From Rostratula benghalensis (Eukaryota > Chordata > Aves > Charadriiformes > Rostratulidae): a DNA stretch of 64,000 nt. Position numbers and translations under genes: made by a program. The notes below the pieces were generated by a model. That model had not been told where the DNA came from. It searched no databases and was given only the letters and a program-made list of their open reading frames with translations. This document shows, one piece after another, positions 24,201-36,730 of this stretch (positions are counted from its first letter, which is position 1; every line of letters starts with the position of its first letter). The DNA lies in contig VXAI01000309.1 of the NCBI GenBank assembly GCA_013399305.1, forward strand, positions 586,389 to 650,388. The letters are read 5' to 3'.

Positions 24201-27200
24201 CTTGATTGCATTTGTAAATCATTGAATGAAGCCATATCTATAGTCTGTTTTCCCTATATTTATGTGGCAAATCAGGAGAAATTTTGTGAGATATTGCATG
24301 AAAGACAGCAGATTCAAACATTGCACAGGTTTGAGAATTAAAGAGTTTCCCACTTCTGCAGAAGTTTGGAGATATGACTAGAAAGAACAGTGAGTAAAAC
24401 TGAGTTGCTCACACAATTTCTCATTGGCAGCTTGATTTTTAGAGAGTGTGTATAAGGGAGGTATCCCAGCAGGCTATAAATAGCATGACATGAAAGAATC
24501 TTAAAACAATCTTTTACTTTACTTTCCCCAAATTAATTATTTAATTCAAATACAATCAGAAGTCTGATGTTTCAAGAAGAAAATTACACTTTTTCTTTAT
24601 TCAGAGAGGCCTTTTTAAAAAATATTATGACAGACTAATTGTCCAAAACACTTATCAATATGTATTTGTTTGGGGTTTTTTTAAATGTACTATATATATT
24701 CTGTTCATGTTCTATAAGCATTCACACCAAAATAATAACACTACTCTGTTCCGTGCCATTTTAATCTGTTTGCTTTCCCAGGAAGCCCACATAGTACAGG
24801 AAGTGTCAGATATTGCCTCACATGCCTGGATTTACACCGTGTGCTTGATTTATCTGGCAGATGCAGAGCAGTGATCTGCATGCTGCTCTGCCTTGGTGTG
24901 CAGGTGAGCAGCTGCTGCTGGCTGCATCTGGGCACATGCCCTGTGCACACCCCAGTCTCCCTGCCCTGGCATCTCCTCTCCACCCAGGAAAGGCAAGTGG
25001 ACCTGACAGCAGCCTTTCAGAGATGCAGTGGGCAGTCAGAAGCTGCCACATACTTTCTTCAGCCCCAGGAAAGCCAGGTTTTCAAGAGCCAAGGTTAAAT
25101 TCATGCAATTATTTTGTTTTGGACACAATAGCTTCATAAATAGCATGGCAGCTAGGAAGTAGAAAGACTGCAAGTAAAGAGGTAACATGTCTGCATTTAA
25201 ATGCTTTGACTAACTGCTACAGTCGCTGGATATTTTTATAATAGCTGCATTGTTCAAGAGGCCATCTGAATTTACAGACACAGATTCCCTCACAGCACCA
25301 AATGGCAAAGATCATTAATGTAATGGCAGGCATCTTGTGACCCCATTTGGACCGAATGACATTAAGAATAAGATTAAACAACACCTAAAAAGAAGGAAAT
25401 AGGGTATCCAATTAGATTTGTACTACCAGAAGACTGTATTTGCAGGTTAAAATATCATAAGAGTACAGACAGAAGAGAGGTACAAGCTGATTTTACCTGT
25501 AAGTTGACAATGGAAAAAGAATCCAAAAGGAAAGACAAAGATTTTAATAACCGTGGAAAAATGTTATGAGAATACAGTAAGAAAGAGCTTTAAGGTATAA
25601 TATTAAAACAGGTGGTAAAAGTATTTCATAGGTTAGAATGAGTCAGTAAGAAAACATAAACATTCTTTCCTACTTGCAAATGGAAACACAATGGCAATAG
25701 CTATTGTAGGAAATACATACATCTGTGTACAAGCTGAAAAAAAATTACTATTCACGTATAATTTCTGCTTCTTAAACACGTGATCATTACCTCATAGATG
25801 AAGTTGTTGAGACAAATGCAACTAAACCAAAAATAATGGTCCTAAATGACAACAGGAGATGAACTTTTCACAGAAAGTGTAGTAACAGAAGACAAGAAAG
25901 AGCATACATTTTCTGCAACTTTCTTATAATGCCATCTCTTAAATCTGCAGGATTATGGAAACAAAACCCTGTCTGAAACTCTTGCTCATCACAATCTAAA
26001 AACTGAGGACACTTCCAACAGCTCTTCTGTTGGCAGATATAACAGCCATCCTTTGTTCATGGTCTACTGTTAGTAACACCTGAGCCTGGGTGAAGCCTCA
26101 GTGTCTGCAAGCACAGAACCTGAATGCAGCCCTTGGTGAGACAGTTAAGTTCTGTGTTATTGCCCAGAATGCAGACTGACCAATGTATGATATTAGTTAT
26201 TCACCATTACTGCAAACTAAAAGATGCAAGGTTTCTCGGAGATGAAACAAATGTAGTTCTTGGGGCAGAGGGAAGTCTCTCAATTAATGATGGAAATACC
26301 TTGTCAGAAAAGGGATCTCATCATCTTTGTCACTTAACTCTGCAAAAAAGTGGAATATACTAGCAGCAAGACTGTAAAGAGCTTTCAAGATGGAGAATAT
26401 TTGAGGTCAACAATTTACATTTCATTTGTGGGAGTTTGTATAATTATTCTTCATCTGCTTGTTTTTGTCTTTCATTTAAAATAAAAGTAATCTATGCTGA
26501 AAGTACACATTTTCCATGCAGTGTACAGAAAGCATAATGAGAATTACAGGCTTCATTGTGTCACTTGACTAACTCCTGAGTGAAAAAACAGACTGTTTTA
26601 TGCTGCCATACATTACTGTTCTTTTGCACCTTTAAGTAAGTAACCTTATGATAAAATGTAATTTTTAACACATGAACTAATCAATCTATGCCAAACCTTT
26701 ATAAGATTTTAGGGGGGTTTCACTTTTATGTATATGCTTTGCATTTATTCCTCTCCAGTCCTTTTAATATGCTGAATTTGTATGGCATTAGCATCTCACC
26801 AGCACTGTACAACTTAAAAGCATTACAAAGGAAATGTTATATTTTTTACAAAATTAGCCTTTTCTCTTAGACAAATACACTACTGCATGCATTTCAGAGG
26901 CATTTTATTAAAATGAATAATATGGTCCTGTAGTGGTCTGCTGAGAACATCAGTGTCATCCTTCTCAAGCAGCTGAGCACATACCTATGAAACGTTTGCC
27001 TAAAAGACATTCTAAGTTGCCTGGCACCCATGAAATCACTATGTCTTTGGGCATGTACTAAAAAATCATATGAAAAACTGTTTCAAAAGAAGAAGTTGGT
27101 CATTTTCCAGGTTTTTAATCAGATTTTAATTTAAATTTTGTTTATGAAAATGCATTACATCAAAAGCAACTGTTTGTTGAAATTGAGATATTAATCTTAA

Positions 27201-30200
27201 CGTCAAATGCTACTACATTAATCAACAGGCAAGATGTACATGTGGCAGTTTTCAACTTCACACAAATCAAAAGGACCATGGGTCTTTTCTTTCAGGTAAT
27301 CTATGAAATTGAAGGAAAGATAAATCATAGTTACAAGATTCCCAGCAAAACCAACGGTGGTAGTATCTTCACAGGTATGGCATTGGTCAATGGAAAGCAA
27401 TTGGACACAGGTAAGGAGTTGGACATAGATCTACTTGCACAATGTTGGGCTGTATTTCAGGAATGTTGCTTAAATGATCAAGAGTACTGGACATTCCAAA
27501 AAGCACATTTACTGCTGGACAGTAAGATTGGAGATGAGAACAACATAGTCATGTTCATCATGGTGACACTGCCTTGCTGCTAGCTGCAAGCTTAGAAATG
27601 TTCTCATTTTAAAATTTTTTTTAAGATTACAAAAAAGTTGTGCTTATAGTACTGGAATCTACTTTGAAATATTCTGTTAAGCACATTTCTATGTGCTTAT
27701 TATATCTTCATGTATTTCATATTTGTCTTGACCAAAGAAAAGAGTATGAATATTTCATTTATTATGCAATTCTAAAAGTGAGGTAAAGAATAACAATCAG
27801 GAAAATATTCCACATTCATGTAAACTTTAAATGCAAACAACCAGATCAGGAAAAGATAAAAAAGAAAAGAAAGAAATGCTGGGTCACAGAAAACAAAGAT
27901 TGGATCCACCACATTATTTTACATGTATGAAATCCCAGATAACCTCAGTCTACTTACAGCATAATGGAAAAACAATAGTATGTCTCAAGTGTTTATTTCC
28001 TATAGAACCTTCATATGAAGAATCAGTTTCTATGATAATTCTTCTCAGTAAGGATGTTTTCTTTTATTTTTTAACTGCATTAATTCCCTCCTTTAACAAA
28101 TAAAGTCCAGACCAGAAAAAATTATCACAGCAATCCAAAGAATTTCTCTGGGTAGTTTCCCTATTGCTCCATTCATGACTTTTTTCAGCAATTGAGGTGA
28201 TATATAAGCAGACAGTGCCCCTAAGGAACAATTAAACTTCTAAAAAGTGGCAAAGTGGTGGGTGAAAGATACTCAACCAAAAATGAACATCTCAACGAAG
28301 TACCAGTCCTTCCTTGAGGAGTAAAAAGCGAGTGAAAAAACAGTCAAAAACTCTTGAAGAGCAGTTCACCCTTTTGAAAATCTGAAACAGGAAATGGTGC
28401 CAAAGGCAGTCTCTGCAATCTGTTGTATAAGCAGCAGTTAGGAATGTGTAGCTGCCTAGAAGCATCTTCAAATTTCTCACTTAGTGTGGGGGAGAATGAG
28501 TTTCATTCATAAATCTAACCTTTTAGGTGCTGCTTGATTTTGCTTATTTTCTCTACCATCCATCCTTAAAAAAGCAAAAAAAACCCACAGAAAATTAGAT
28601 AGAATGTTTATTCTAAACAAACTGTGCCATAATGAAAGCTATTTAAAGACTATTTATGACATCTTTCATTAATATGATCTTCAGAGTTCCCAAAATTATG
28701 CACACAGCAGGTGTGCAGGAATAATTTGCATCTAGCCAATGTACACATAAAGCATAAATAGGATTTTTTTAATATTTTTTTTTTCTCTCATAGAATTAGA
28801 ATCTATGTGCCATGTGTCATAAAGCAGTAGGTAATAGTAATTCATTTCAGTAAAACACCAGATGCAGTTTTGCATAAAACATCATTATAGATCAAAAACC
28901 ATTATGTATTGAAACTAGTAAAAGTCTGAAGTGATAACATATTTCTCTTTATCTAATTAAAGCGAGATAAACTCTTGTAGAGCAAATCAATTCTGATATG
29001 CTGCATTATGATCACTTGCTGAGTACAATAATCCAATTTGAAGCAATTGATCCAAGAAGATCAGACCAGATTTGCTATCAAAGGATTTTCATTTAGATTT
29101 AGAACCAAAATATCTTTACTGAAGTTTTGTCAGAACTCTATACTAACTTACTAATAATATATCAAATCTTCAAAGAGCAAGCCATCTGCTGTAAACACTG
29201 CTGAATTATCCAAAGGTTTCAAAGACTTTCTCATGCCAGTCTCATTAGTGGGAAGATTAAATTGAAACTGTTAAAAATTCTTAATCTGTAAAAGATCTAG
29301 AAAATTTCTTGGACACGCATGAAAATTTGTCACAAAACTAGGTCTTGGTTAAAATTACATTAATGAACTACCTGTCTGTGGCTCATTCAGATTTCACCCC
29401 AGACTAGGTATAGTGGGGATTTTTGTTTGTTTGCTTGCTTTTTAAATCCTGCAGAATGCTTATTTGTGATGATATATATGGACTAAACAAAATCTGAATG
29501 GACCATTTCAAACATCATGTGGACTTCACTGGCCAAGTCACGTTCTTCTAAATCTGTAGCTATTTTTACCTTCCGGAACTAAAAATTGCTTTTTCTCAGC
29601 TGTAATGGAAAGAAATTCAAAATTAGTTTGAATCAAATTTTTAAATGTTTCATTGTGGACAGAACCAAAATTGTATGCATGACGAGATCTTATTTCTCCA
29701 ATAGTCAAAATCATAAGCTCCAGACATTAGGTAAATCTTGCTTACAGGCTACCCGGAAATTGAGTTCCATGCTATATTATATATGTCAGCAGACATATTA
29801 TAGCATGCATGTTATATGTACACATGAATTTGGATCAAAAGAAATATTTATTCTACTTCATCATATTCCTTTTTAACTCAGAGCCTGGCTGTATCCTGCC
29901 CCTTACTTCCTAGAGCTGACTTGGTGATATTCTAAATAGGAGGTGTTTGAAACATATTGCAGATGAGCTCATTGTTCTTTCAATACTTGCATCCTTCCTC
30001 CATGAGTGACCATATTCAAGGACTAAGAGGAAGGCAGAACACTCCAAATGAGGTTATCGGGTTTGACCCTAAAGTAATTACCTTTCTTCTTAAGTTACAG
30101 AGCTTTATATATTATTAGTGGTCATAAAGTTATTCATTCATTTTGTAAATCCAGACAGTAGCTTTTTTGTTTTGTTAAGCTCCTGTAAAAATGAATGTTG

Positions 30201-31277
30201 GTTTGAATAAACAATGCATATCAAATCACCTGGTTTATTTATTCTGTGATCTGGGAAGGGCAACATAGTAACTCAGAGCAGTGGGACTCTGAGAGTTGCT
30301 TACTAACATGCACTATTCTTGAACTGTTGTCATTTAGATTAACTTGCACAGAAATAAAAATGGATTTACACTCAAAGCACAGCGAAGAGCTGTTGATTTG
30401 AGGATAGGAACCTGTGTTCCTTTTCAGAGCCATTTAAAGGAAACTGGATTAAATTAAAATTAATGACATTAAAACTTTGATTTAGCTAGATGGTCTTGGA
30501 GCAGGAACCTTGAAGGCTGAATTCCCCCAGCAGCCTTGACATCACCTTGAATACAGCCTTGGGCACATCTGTGGCAGCCTGAGTGGACTTTGCCTCAGGC
30601 CAACGTTCAGTCTCAGCCCTTGTCCCAGCCCTGGAGAACAGCCCTGCCACAGCACATCTCTGATGGGACAACTCTTACCAGGAGTGCTAGAAGAGGCACA
30701 AGTCCAAAGCCATGGGACTTCTGAGCTGGCCTGAGAAAACAGCCACTCAGTACAGAAGAGAACTGATGACTAGCACACTTTGGTCCCTCTGTTATCAGGT
30801 ACTTTGAATGCTGCACAAGGAATACTGAAATCTCATAACCAGGAAATACTATGTTGTAGTGCAAGTGTATCTAGTTCAAAGGTTTTTATGCTGAATTATT
30901 TGACATGCTTAGAAACATCCCATACCTCCCTACTCCTTCCAAAGAAAAAAGCCCTTAGACCCAAGGAACATATAAATGAAGTAATAAAGGCTACATTAAA
31001 TGTAGATGGGAAATGCAAATAAATGCCGAAATTATGTTCAGCCTGGCAAAAAGTGCTTTCTATGCTCCAGCCACTTTATACTGACAAGAAGCAAGTCATT
31101 GAATAAAATATTATAAAGAAGGGCATTAAAAGAGGAATGCTTGCAAGCACCTTTTCCTAATCATGAGAGATACTAAGAAAAGTAGAAGTAGAATATGGAA
31201 GCTGGCATCCCAGCCAGCCCGAGAGCCTAGAGTCAATATTTTGATAATTAGTTTATGTGTAGTAAGGATAGGTCAGG
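24201..31277. other. AT-rich non-coding stretch with two GC-richer patches
   Basis: No gene is recognised. The patches at about 24,750-25,090 and 30,480-30,760 are distinctly richer in G and C than the surroundings. The first includes the donor-like 'gtgtgcaggtgagcagctg' near 24,900 on the plus strand. The second contains, on the minus strand, an open block 30,810-30,679 bounded by 'ttccttgtgcag' and 'gtaagag', both good splice-site matches. The translations of both are unfamiliar. Confidence 0.5.
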
Positions 31278-31600
31278 AAAGCCTTTGAATGTTAAGACAG
31301 GAAGCTTAGGCTAGATACAGTAGATAACAAGGAGCCAGATGGTATGCAAGGAACCTTGCATAAATGGAGAGGATTATGGTCAAAATGACAGACTGAAGTG
31401 ATCATGCAAATATGGTACTTTAATAAGGATTCAGGACGGATAAAAGCAGGAGAATGTTGTGTTTCTCAAGCCTAGAGAAAAGCATTTTGCAATGAGAGCT
31501 TGGATGAGACTTTCAGCTTTGTGGGTAGCTAAGGAGTTGTTTCCTGATGTCATTAGGCAGAAACAATCAATAAGATGTAGAAATAGCTCAGAGAGGACGC
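31278..31600 (+). mobile_element. ancient L2-like LINE-derived repeat
   Basis: The order of blocks resembles an old interspersed repeat found across amniotes, most likely of the L2 LINE group. They are 'gcctttgaatgttaagacag' (31,281), 'aacaaggagccagatggt' (about 31,327), 'gagagcttggatgagact' (about 31,494) and 'agatgtagaaatagctcaga' (about 31,573). The copy is strongly diverged, has small gaps and encodes nothing. The family name is from memory and could be wrong; that it is an old dispersed repeat is the safer statement. Confidence 0.5.
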
Positions 31601-34600
31601 TTTAGACACTGCTCTGAATATAAAATGACACTTCAATTAGGTGGCTGATTTAGCCACAGAAATGACAGATTACCAAATATCTAGATTAGATTCAAGACTT
31701 CTAAAATAGAAGGAACTACTGCAGTAGTTCCAAATAGAATGAAACCTCATCTCAGCAAAACAGATACTGTTAATATTATTTTTCTAGTAATAAATTATTT
31801 AATACAAATCTTTATGCATTGTTTACTGCTCCTTGCTGTTAAATATGGTTCCTCATTTCCAGATGATGTTAATCAAGATCTATTCTAATATGTTAAAAAA
31901 GTGCTCTAACCAAGTTTTTCTCCTCTACCATGTACTTACAAATTGGTACAAACTTCTGTTTTGTGAAAAACACTGGTGAAAGTGAAAAAATGGTGATTTT
32001 TAGCCCTTCAAATGTTTATCTGAAGATATTTTTCTCCAGTCCTTTAGCGCTTAGCAGTATAATCTAATTGATTGTAGGAGTTATTTTTGGACTAAGAAAT
32101 TTGAAATAAGCTGATTTCAGTGGCCAATAGCCAAGTTTTGTACTTAAAGACAGATAAATATTTTGACAGCATACCTTACTTGTTGAAAAGTTCAGAAGTT
32201 ATCAAAAAGAAACCTACTTGTGGATTTTACTGAAAGTAGGTGAATCGTTAAGAAATTAAGAACTGTTTTGAATTTTTAAAATAATTTTTAAAAATTAATT
32301 ATCTGAACTGCAATTTCAAACTATGCTTCCTCAAATATAACTGAAGAATTCATTAAAGATTAGAAAATAAATCCAAGCTATAATTGAGAATTTAGTTTTA
32401 CTACAACACTTCAGCCCACACACATCATTTTTCTAATGAGCTGGTGAATAGAGGAGGGCCACTTGCCAGGAGCACCACACCAAAGTAAGGTGTTACACCT
32501 CCCTAAACATATCTTTGTTACTGACACAGGAAAACTGTTTTTTAGTAGCAGGTCATTCTCTATCTGACAAGCCAGGTTCAATCCTTTTTCCAAGTAAACA
32601 ACCACTCAATTTTTTTTAAGTAAATGACCACTGAGTTTGCCAGCCCCAGTAAACTGTCGCTTATGATCTAGTAAAGGATATTTTCTGCATCTTTACTTTT
32701 CTTTTACTTGTTTGCAGGTACCAGAATATTAATGTCTCCTGCAGAGTAAATTAGCAAAATTTCAGCAATCTTCCCTGTCACGGACTGGGACACTTAATAG
32801 CTTTATACTTGCAATAGGTCTCTAAACCACATTCAGAGTGTGTTTTGAGTTTCCAGTCACCTGGAAACACATAAGTTAACACATTTTTTCATCCATGCCA
32901 CGTGTTACATGTTGAATGTACCATTCCTACTTCTCAACTAAAACAAACCATATCAAATAACACAGGAGTCTATTATATCAGCAATGTGACCTTTATCCAC
33001 TAATTTGTAATGTCACACATGTATACAGTTATCAAACTCCTCTGACAGGTTCTATTTCCATAAAACTATATTGATTGTCATTAATTGTATTGCACTTCTT
33101 AAATACTTTGTTAATCAAGCCTGTAGCAGTTCTGTCATTGTTTTGCTTGATATTATGTTGATTAAGAAAGAAGGGTAAAGGCTGAAGAAGAAAATAAGTG
33201 CACTGTTATACAAATAATGAGGTCATAAAAAAACCAAAAAGACCAAGCAGCCATAAGATGACATAAAATTAAACAATGGAATAACAGTAGTATAAGGTAT
33301 AAGGTGTGAATAGTTGAGTAATATGTCGTGAAAGGTGAAAAATGCTTTAAAGTAGAAGAATCTGGAAGACCAAAGTCGGTGCTAGTGAGAAAAGAAATTT
33401 TCTCTACTGTAGAAATCAGGCATGCAGTGGAAAAAAAATGGACAAAGAAGGCGATTTCAATCTAATTGTTTCTCTAACTAATTATCAGATCTTTGGACAC
33501 TGGCTGTATGCTAAAGGTGAAAATCTTTGGAAAGACCATGAGTGTATCTCTTGTGACTGCATAAAACAAGCAAAGCCGTCTGGATGAGGCTTTCTTTCAG
33601 CCTTCTTTTCAGAAGGAAAAGAAAAGAAAGAAAGAATTTTCTTTCAGTATAAAATCTCAACATCACTTTAATCTGGTGATGACTGTAACAAGTACAAAAT
33701 TTGCAGTTACCTTGATCTTGAAAGGTTGCATTCAGAATTACTAGGCTTTTATTCTTTTGTATTTATTTTTCTTTTTTATTAAAAAAAATTCCAGTGCCTG
33801 GAGACACCTGGGGGAAAATATCAACTTCTATTTTTTAAGACCTTGTAGCAGAAATTGCCTGGAAAATGTTACTGAGCTACATCCACGGCCTAAAATCCAG
33901 TGGCCAAATAAAACATTCCTAAAAATTCTTTACTATTTTAACAGTAATAAAAATATTTTTTCAGAGAGTTTACAAGTGGAGTCCTGATTTACATATTTTA
34001 GTGCTTGAAATCAACTAATCTGTCTCTTAAACTATTAACTCTTCTCAGCAAGATTTTACTATTACAACTGAGGAAAACATGGATGTAGGAAAGTAATTGT
34101 TTTTAGGTGGCTACAGCATCTTCATTTGGCAAATATTCATACAACTTTAATAAAAATAATTCATTCAGGTGTTTTGGATGGCAATGGCCCTGTTTGGGAG
34201 CCAGCAGAGCAGGGAGGCAGGGTAGCCTCAGCAGTCTGCTGCTCACTCCCAGTACCCTCAGTCGGACTACACAGCTCAGGCTGGTACCACGAGCTTCACA
34301 CCCACCACAGGCCTCACATTCACCATAGGCAACCCTCTCCTCCCGGTTTTTCATTGTGGAGCTGAGTTTTTCCCTGGACTACCTTTCCTTTTGGGGGGGA
34401 TATGACAATATATCTTTTGGGGCCCAATTTCACTCTTGTTTCTGTATCCTGGAAACTTTCAGCTCCACTCTGCTCCACAGGCTCTTACCAGTTGAAGAAG
34501 TAACGCATCTTACTAGAAATTTCTTCCAGAATTGCAGATAAATCAAATTGCCTTTCAACTGGAGTGAGCTCAAAACATCTGCACAGGCAGTTAGCAGCAG

Positions 34601-36728
34601 TTACCATGGCTCCGTTGATGCAGAAGAAACGTGTTAATACCCTACAACTCAGTTGTGTGCCTAAACTGTAGATCACCACTGTAAGCAAATTGACACACTT
34701 TACAGCTAATGATGCCAGCATTACAAGGAAGTACAAATGCAGTGATCAGGCATAATAACACAGTTTTTTGCCTATTTTAATGAGAACTGCAGGCCATTAG
34801 TTCTCTGAATAGCAGTGTATCAGACTGAAATCAGGATTTACACAGAGCTAGTGCAAGGTACTATTTCACTTTTGCAGTAGCACCTGAGTAGATCTCACTT
34901 GCTGTCCTTTGCAAGCACTTAGCACTTCATTCTATGATAGACACTGTTAGCTAAAAACCAGGAGAATGACTGCCATATTCTGATAGCTTTGATAAAAATA
35001 ATCTATACATTTAATATCCATAACTTTAATATTGCATTCTCCTAATTTCCACAGATACAAAAGTGATCTGCAGGAGTACTTAGCTGTATCCTTACTGCTT
35101 TGAGATGGCCAGAACAGCTCATAAAGAACTAAGATGCAGGGTAAAAAATAGAGAGGAAACACAGAAAAGTAAAGAACAGAGCACAAAACCTCTTATTGTT
35201 CATAAAATTTACTCCATTCAGAGACAATCAAGCCAAGCAATCTTAAAAAAAAATGCTGTCTCATACTCATTTGTGTTCTTTTATACCATTTCAGACATTT
35301 CTGTGTCACTCCTTGATGACAGTTATTCCTTAAAGATAATGTAATGAAAAAGACATATTTTGCAATTATACTTTCTTTAATCACATGCTTACTGTAAAAC
35401 ACAATCTAATTCAAAATTATCAAAGGTATTTTTTAATTAAGTATGACAGCACAGATGACTGTTTATGAGAAGATTATGATTTAGAGTCAGGACTCCATTA
35501 GGAAATCTAAAATTGTAGTCTTGTGACATCTCATGTTGCTACTACACAATGACATCTTATGCACATTGTTGGAAAATGCTGACTCTAATATCACCTGCTA
35601 GAACCTTCAATTGACTTCACTAGAACTATGATTGGGCCCTATACAGCACTTCTTATTAATCAAAGTATTACTTGAAGTCAGTACTAGCATGTTCAAAACA
35701 TGAACACTGCTACTCACATTCAACATTCAAAAATGGCTATGTCAATTACTATAAAGAACGTGTGCAATAGAAATTCTTCCCATGATGTTTAGTACACCCG
35801 TAACACTAGCATGCTTTATTTGCCCTAAGTTGGACTGGTGCAGTTAGCTGTGAAACTGAGGCAACCTAAACATGTAATGATATATTTTTATGTATATGAG
35901 CCATAGGAGAACATTTTTCCATTCCTATTTAAATCTAAGTTTTAATAAGGGCAGGTAATCTAATTCAATCTCAATAAAAAGTCATGGAAGCTATGGGAGC
36001 CCCACAGGGCCAACAGATGATTAGTTAATAATAGAAAATCTACCAGCTACTGAGATGAGCGATAATTAGAATTATAGTGAAGTACGATAATAGAATTCGA
36101 GTGGCTGAAATTATATGGAGACCCAGTGATGGAAGGACCTCAGACCATCTGGCAAGAATACAAAGTACTCTTATGCTCTGAAATCAACTTCTTCACAAAG
36201 CACATTAAATCTTGCCATCATTATTTTCTGTTGAACCTACTTTCTCCAGAAGGTCTGTAAGAAGCCAGTAGTTTGCAGCCCTCTTCACTTTCATTGTTAC
36301 AGATCCTTTAAGAGGGAGCAACAGAGAAGAACCAATTTTCTACTAGTGTGCTTCTGTTTAATATTGAGTTTTCAGGTAAAATTTATTTTCTAAAGGTGGT
36401 TCACTTCCCTATGCTTTCTACGGGTTCAGGATAAACCAGTAACTGTGAGTTGCTTGTACTCTCTAGAGAATCATTTTCAGAGGGCAAAACAGCAGAATGT
36501 GTTTGAAGTCATGGTTGCTCTCTTGATTGTTTTTAAAAGCCATTCTGCACTGATGGTTAAAGAGCAGGGAATGCATCAGGAAATTAGGGCAGTTAGTAGA
36601 TGTACATACCCTGATTTCTGTAACGATACCTTTTCCTCACCCACATTTTATGTGTGTATGGGTTTTTTTCATATATTAAAGAAAAAGAAAGATATGTTTC
36701 ATTAAGAAGACAGTATTTGCCAACATTA
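31601..36728. other. AT-rich non-coding stretch
   Basis: No gene is recognised with confidence. A GC-richer patch lies at about 34,180-34,350. On the minus strand, 34,665-34,489 is an open block ending in a strong donor-like 'gtaagag' and preceded by acceptor-like 'ttgcttacag' and 'atctacag' sites. It is discussed as a candidate exon in the findings. Confidence 0.5.
35588..35690. repeat. possible ancient amniote interspersed repeat
   Basis: The blocks 'caattgacttcactagaact' (about 35,608), 'gattgggccctatacagcac' (about 35,630) and 'gaagtcagtactagc' resemble the wording of an old reptile/amniote dispersed repeat. The copy is short and diverged and its borders are uncertain. Confidence 0.3.
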
Positions 36729-36730
36729 CT

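Noticed and set aside
23936..24235. Open frames of 81-99 codons spanning the N run
   Set aside because: They exist only because undetermined bases cannot encode stops.
27242..27583. 113-codon plus-strand frame with acceptor-like 'cttttctttcag' inside
   Set aside because: No recognisable family; the splice-like site falls within the frame, not at its edge, and there is no matching partner exon.
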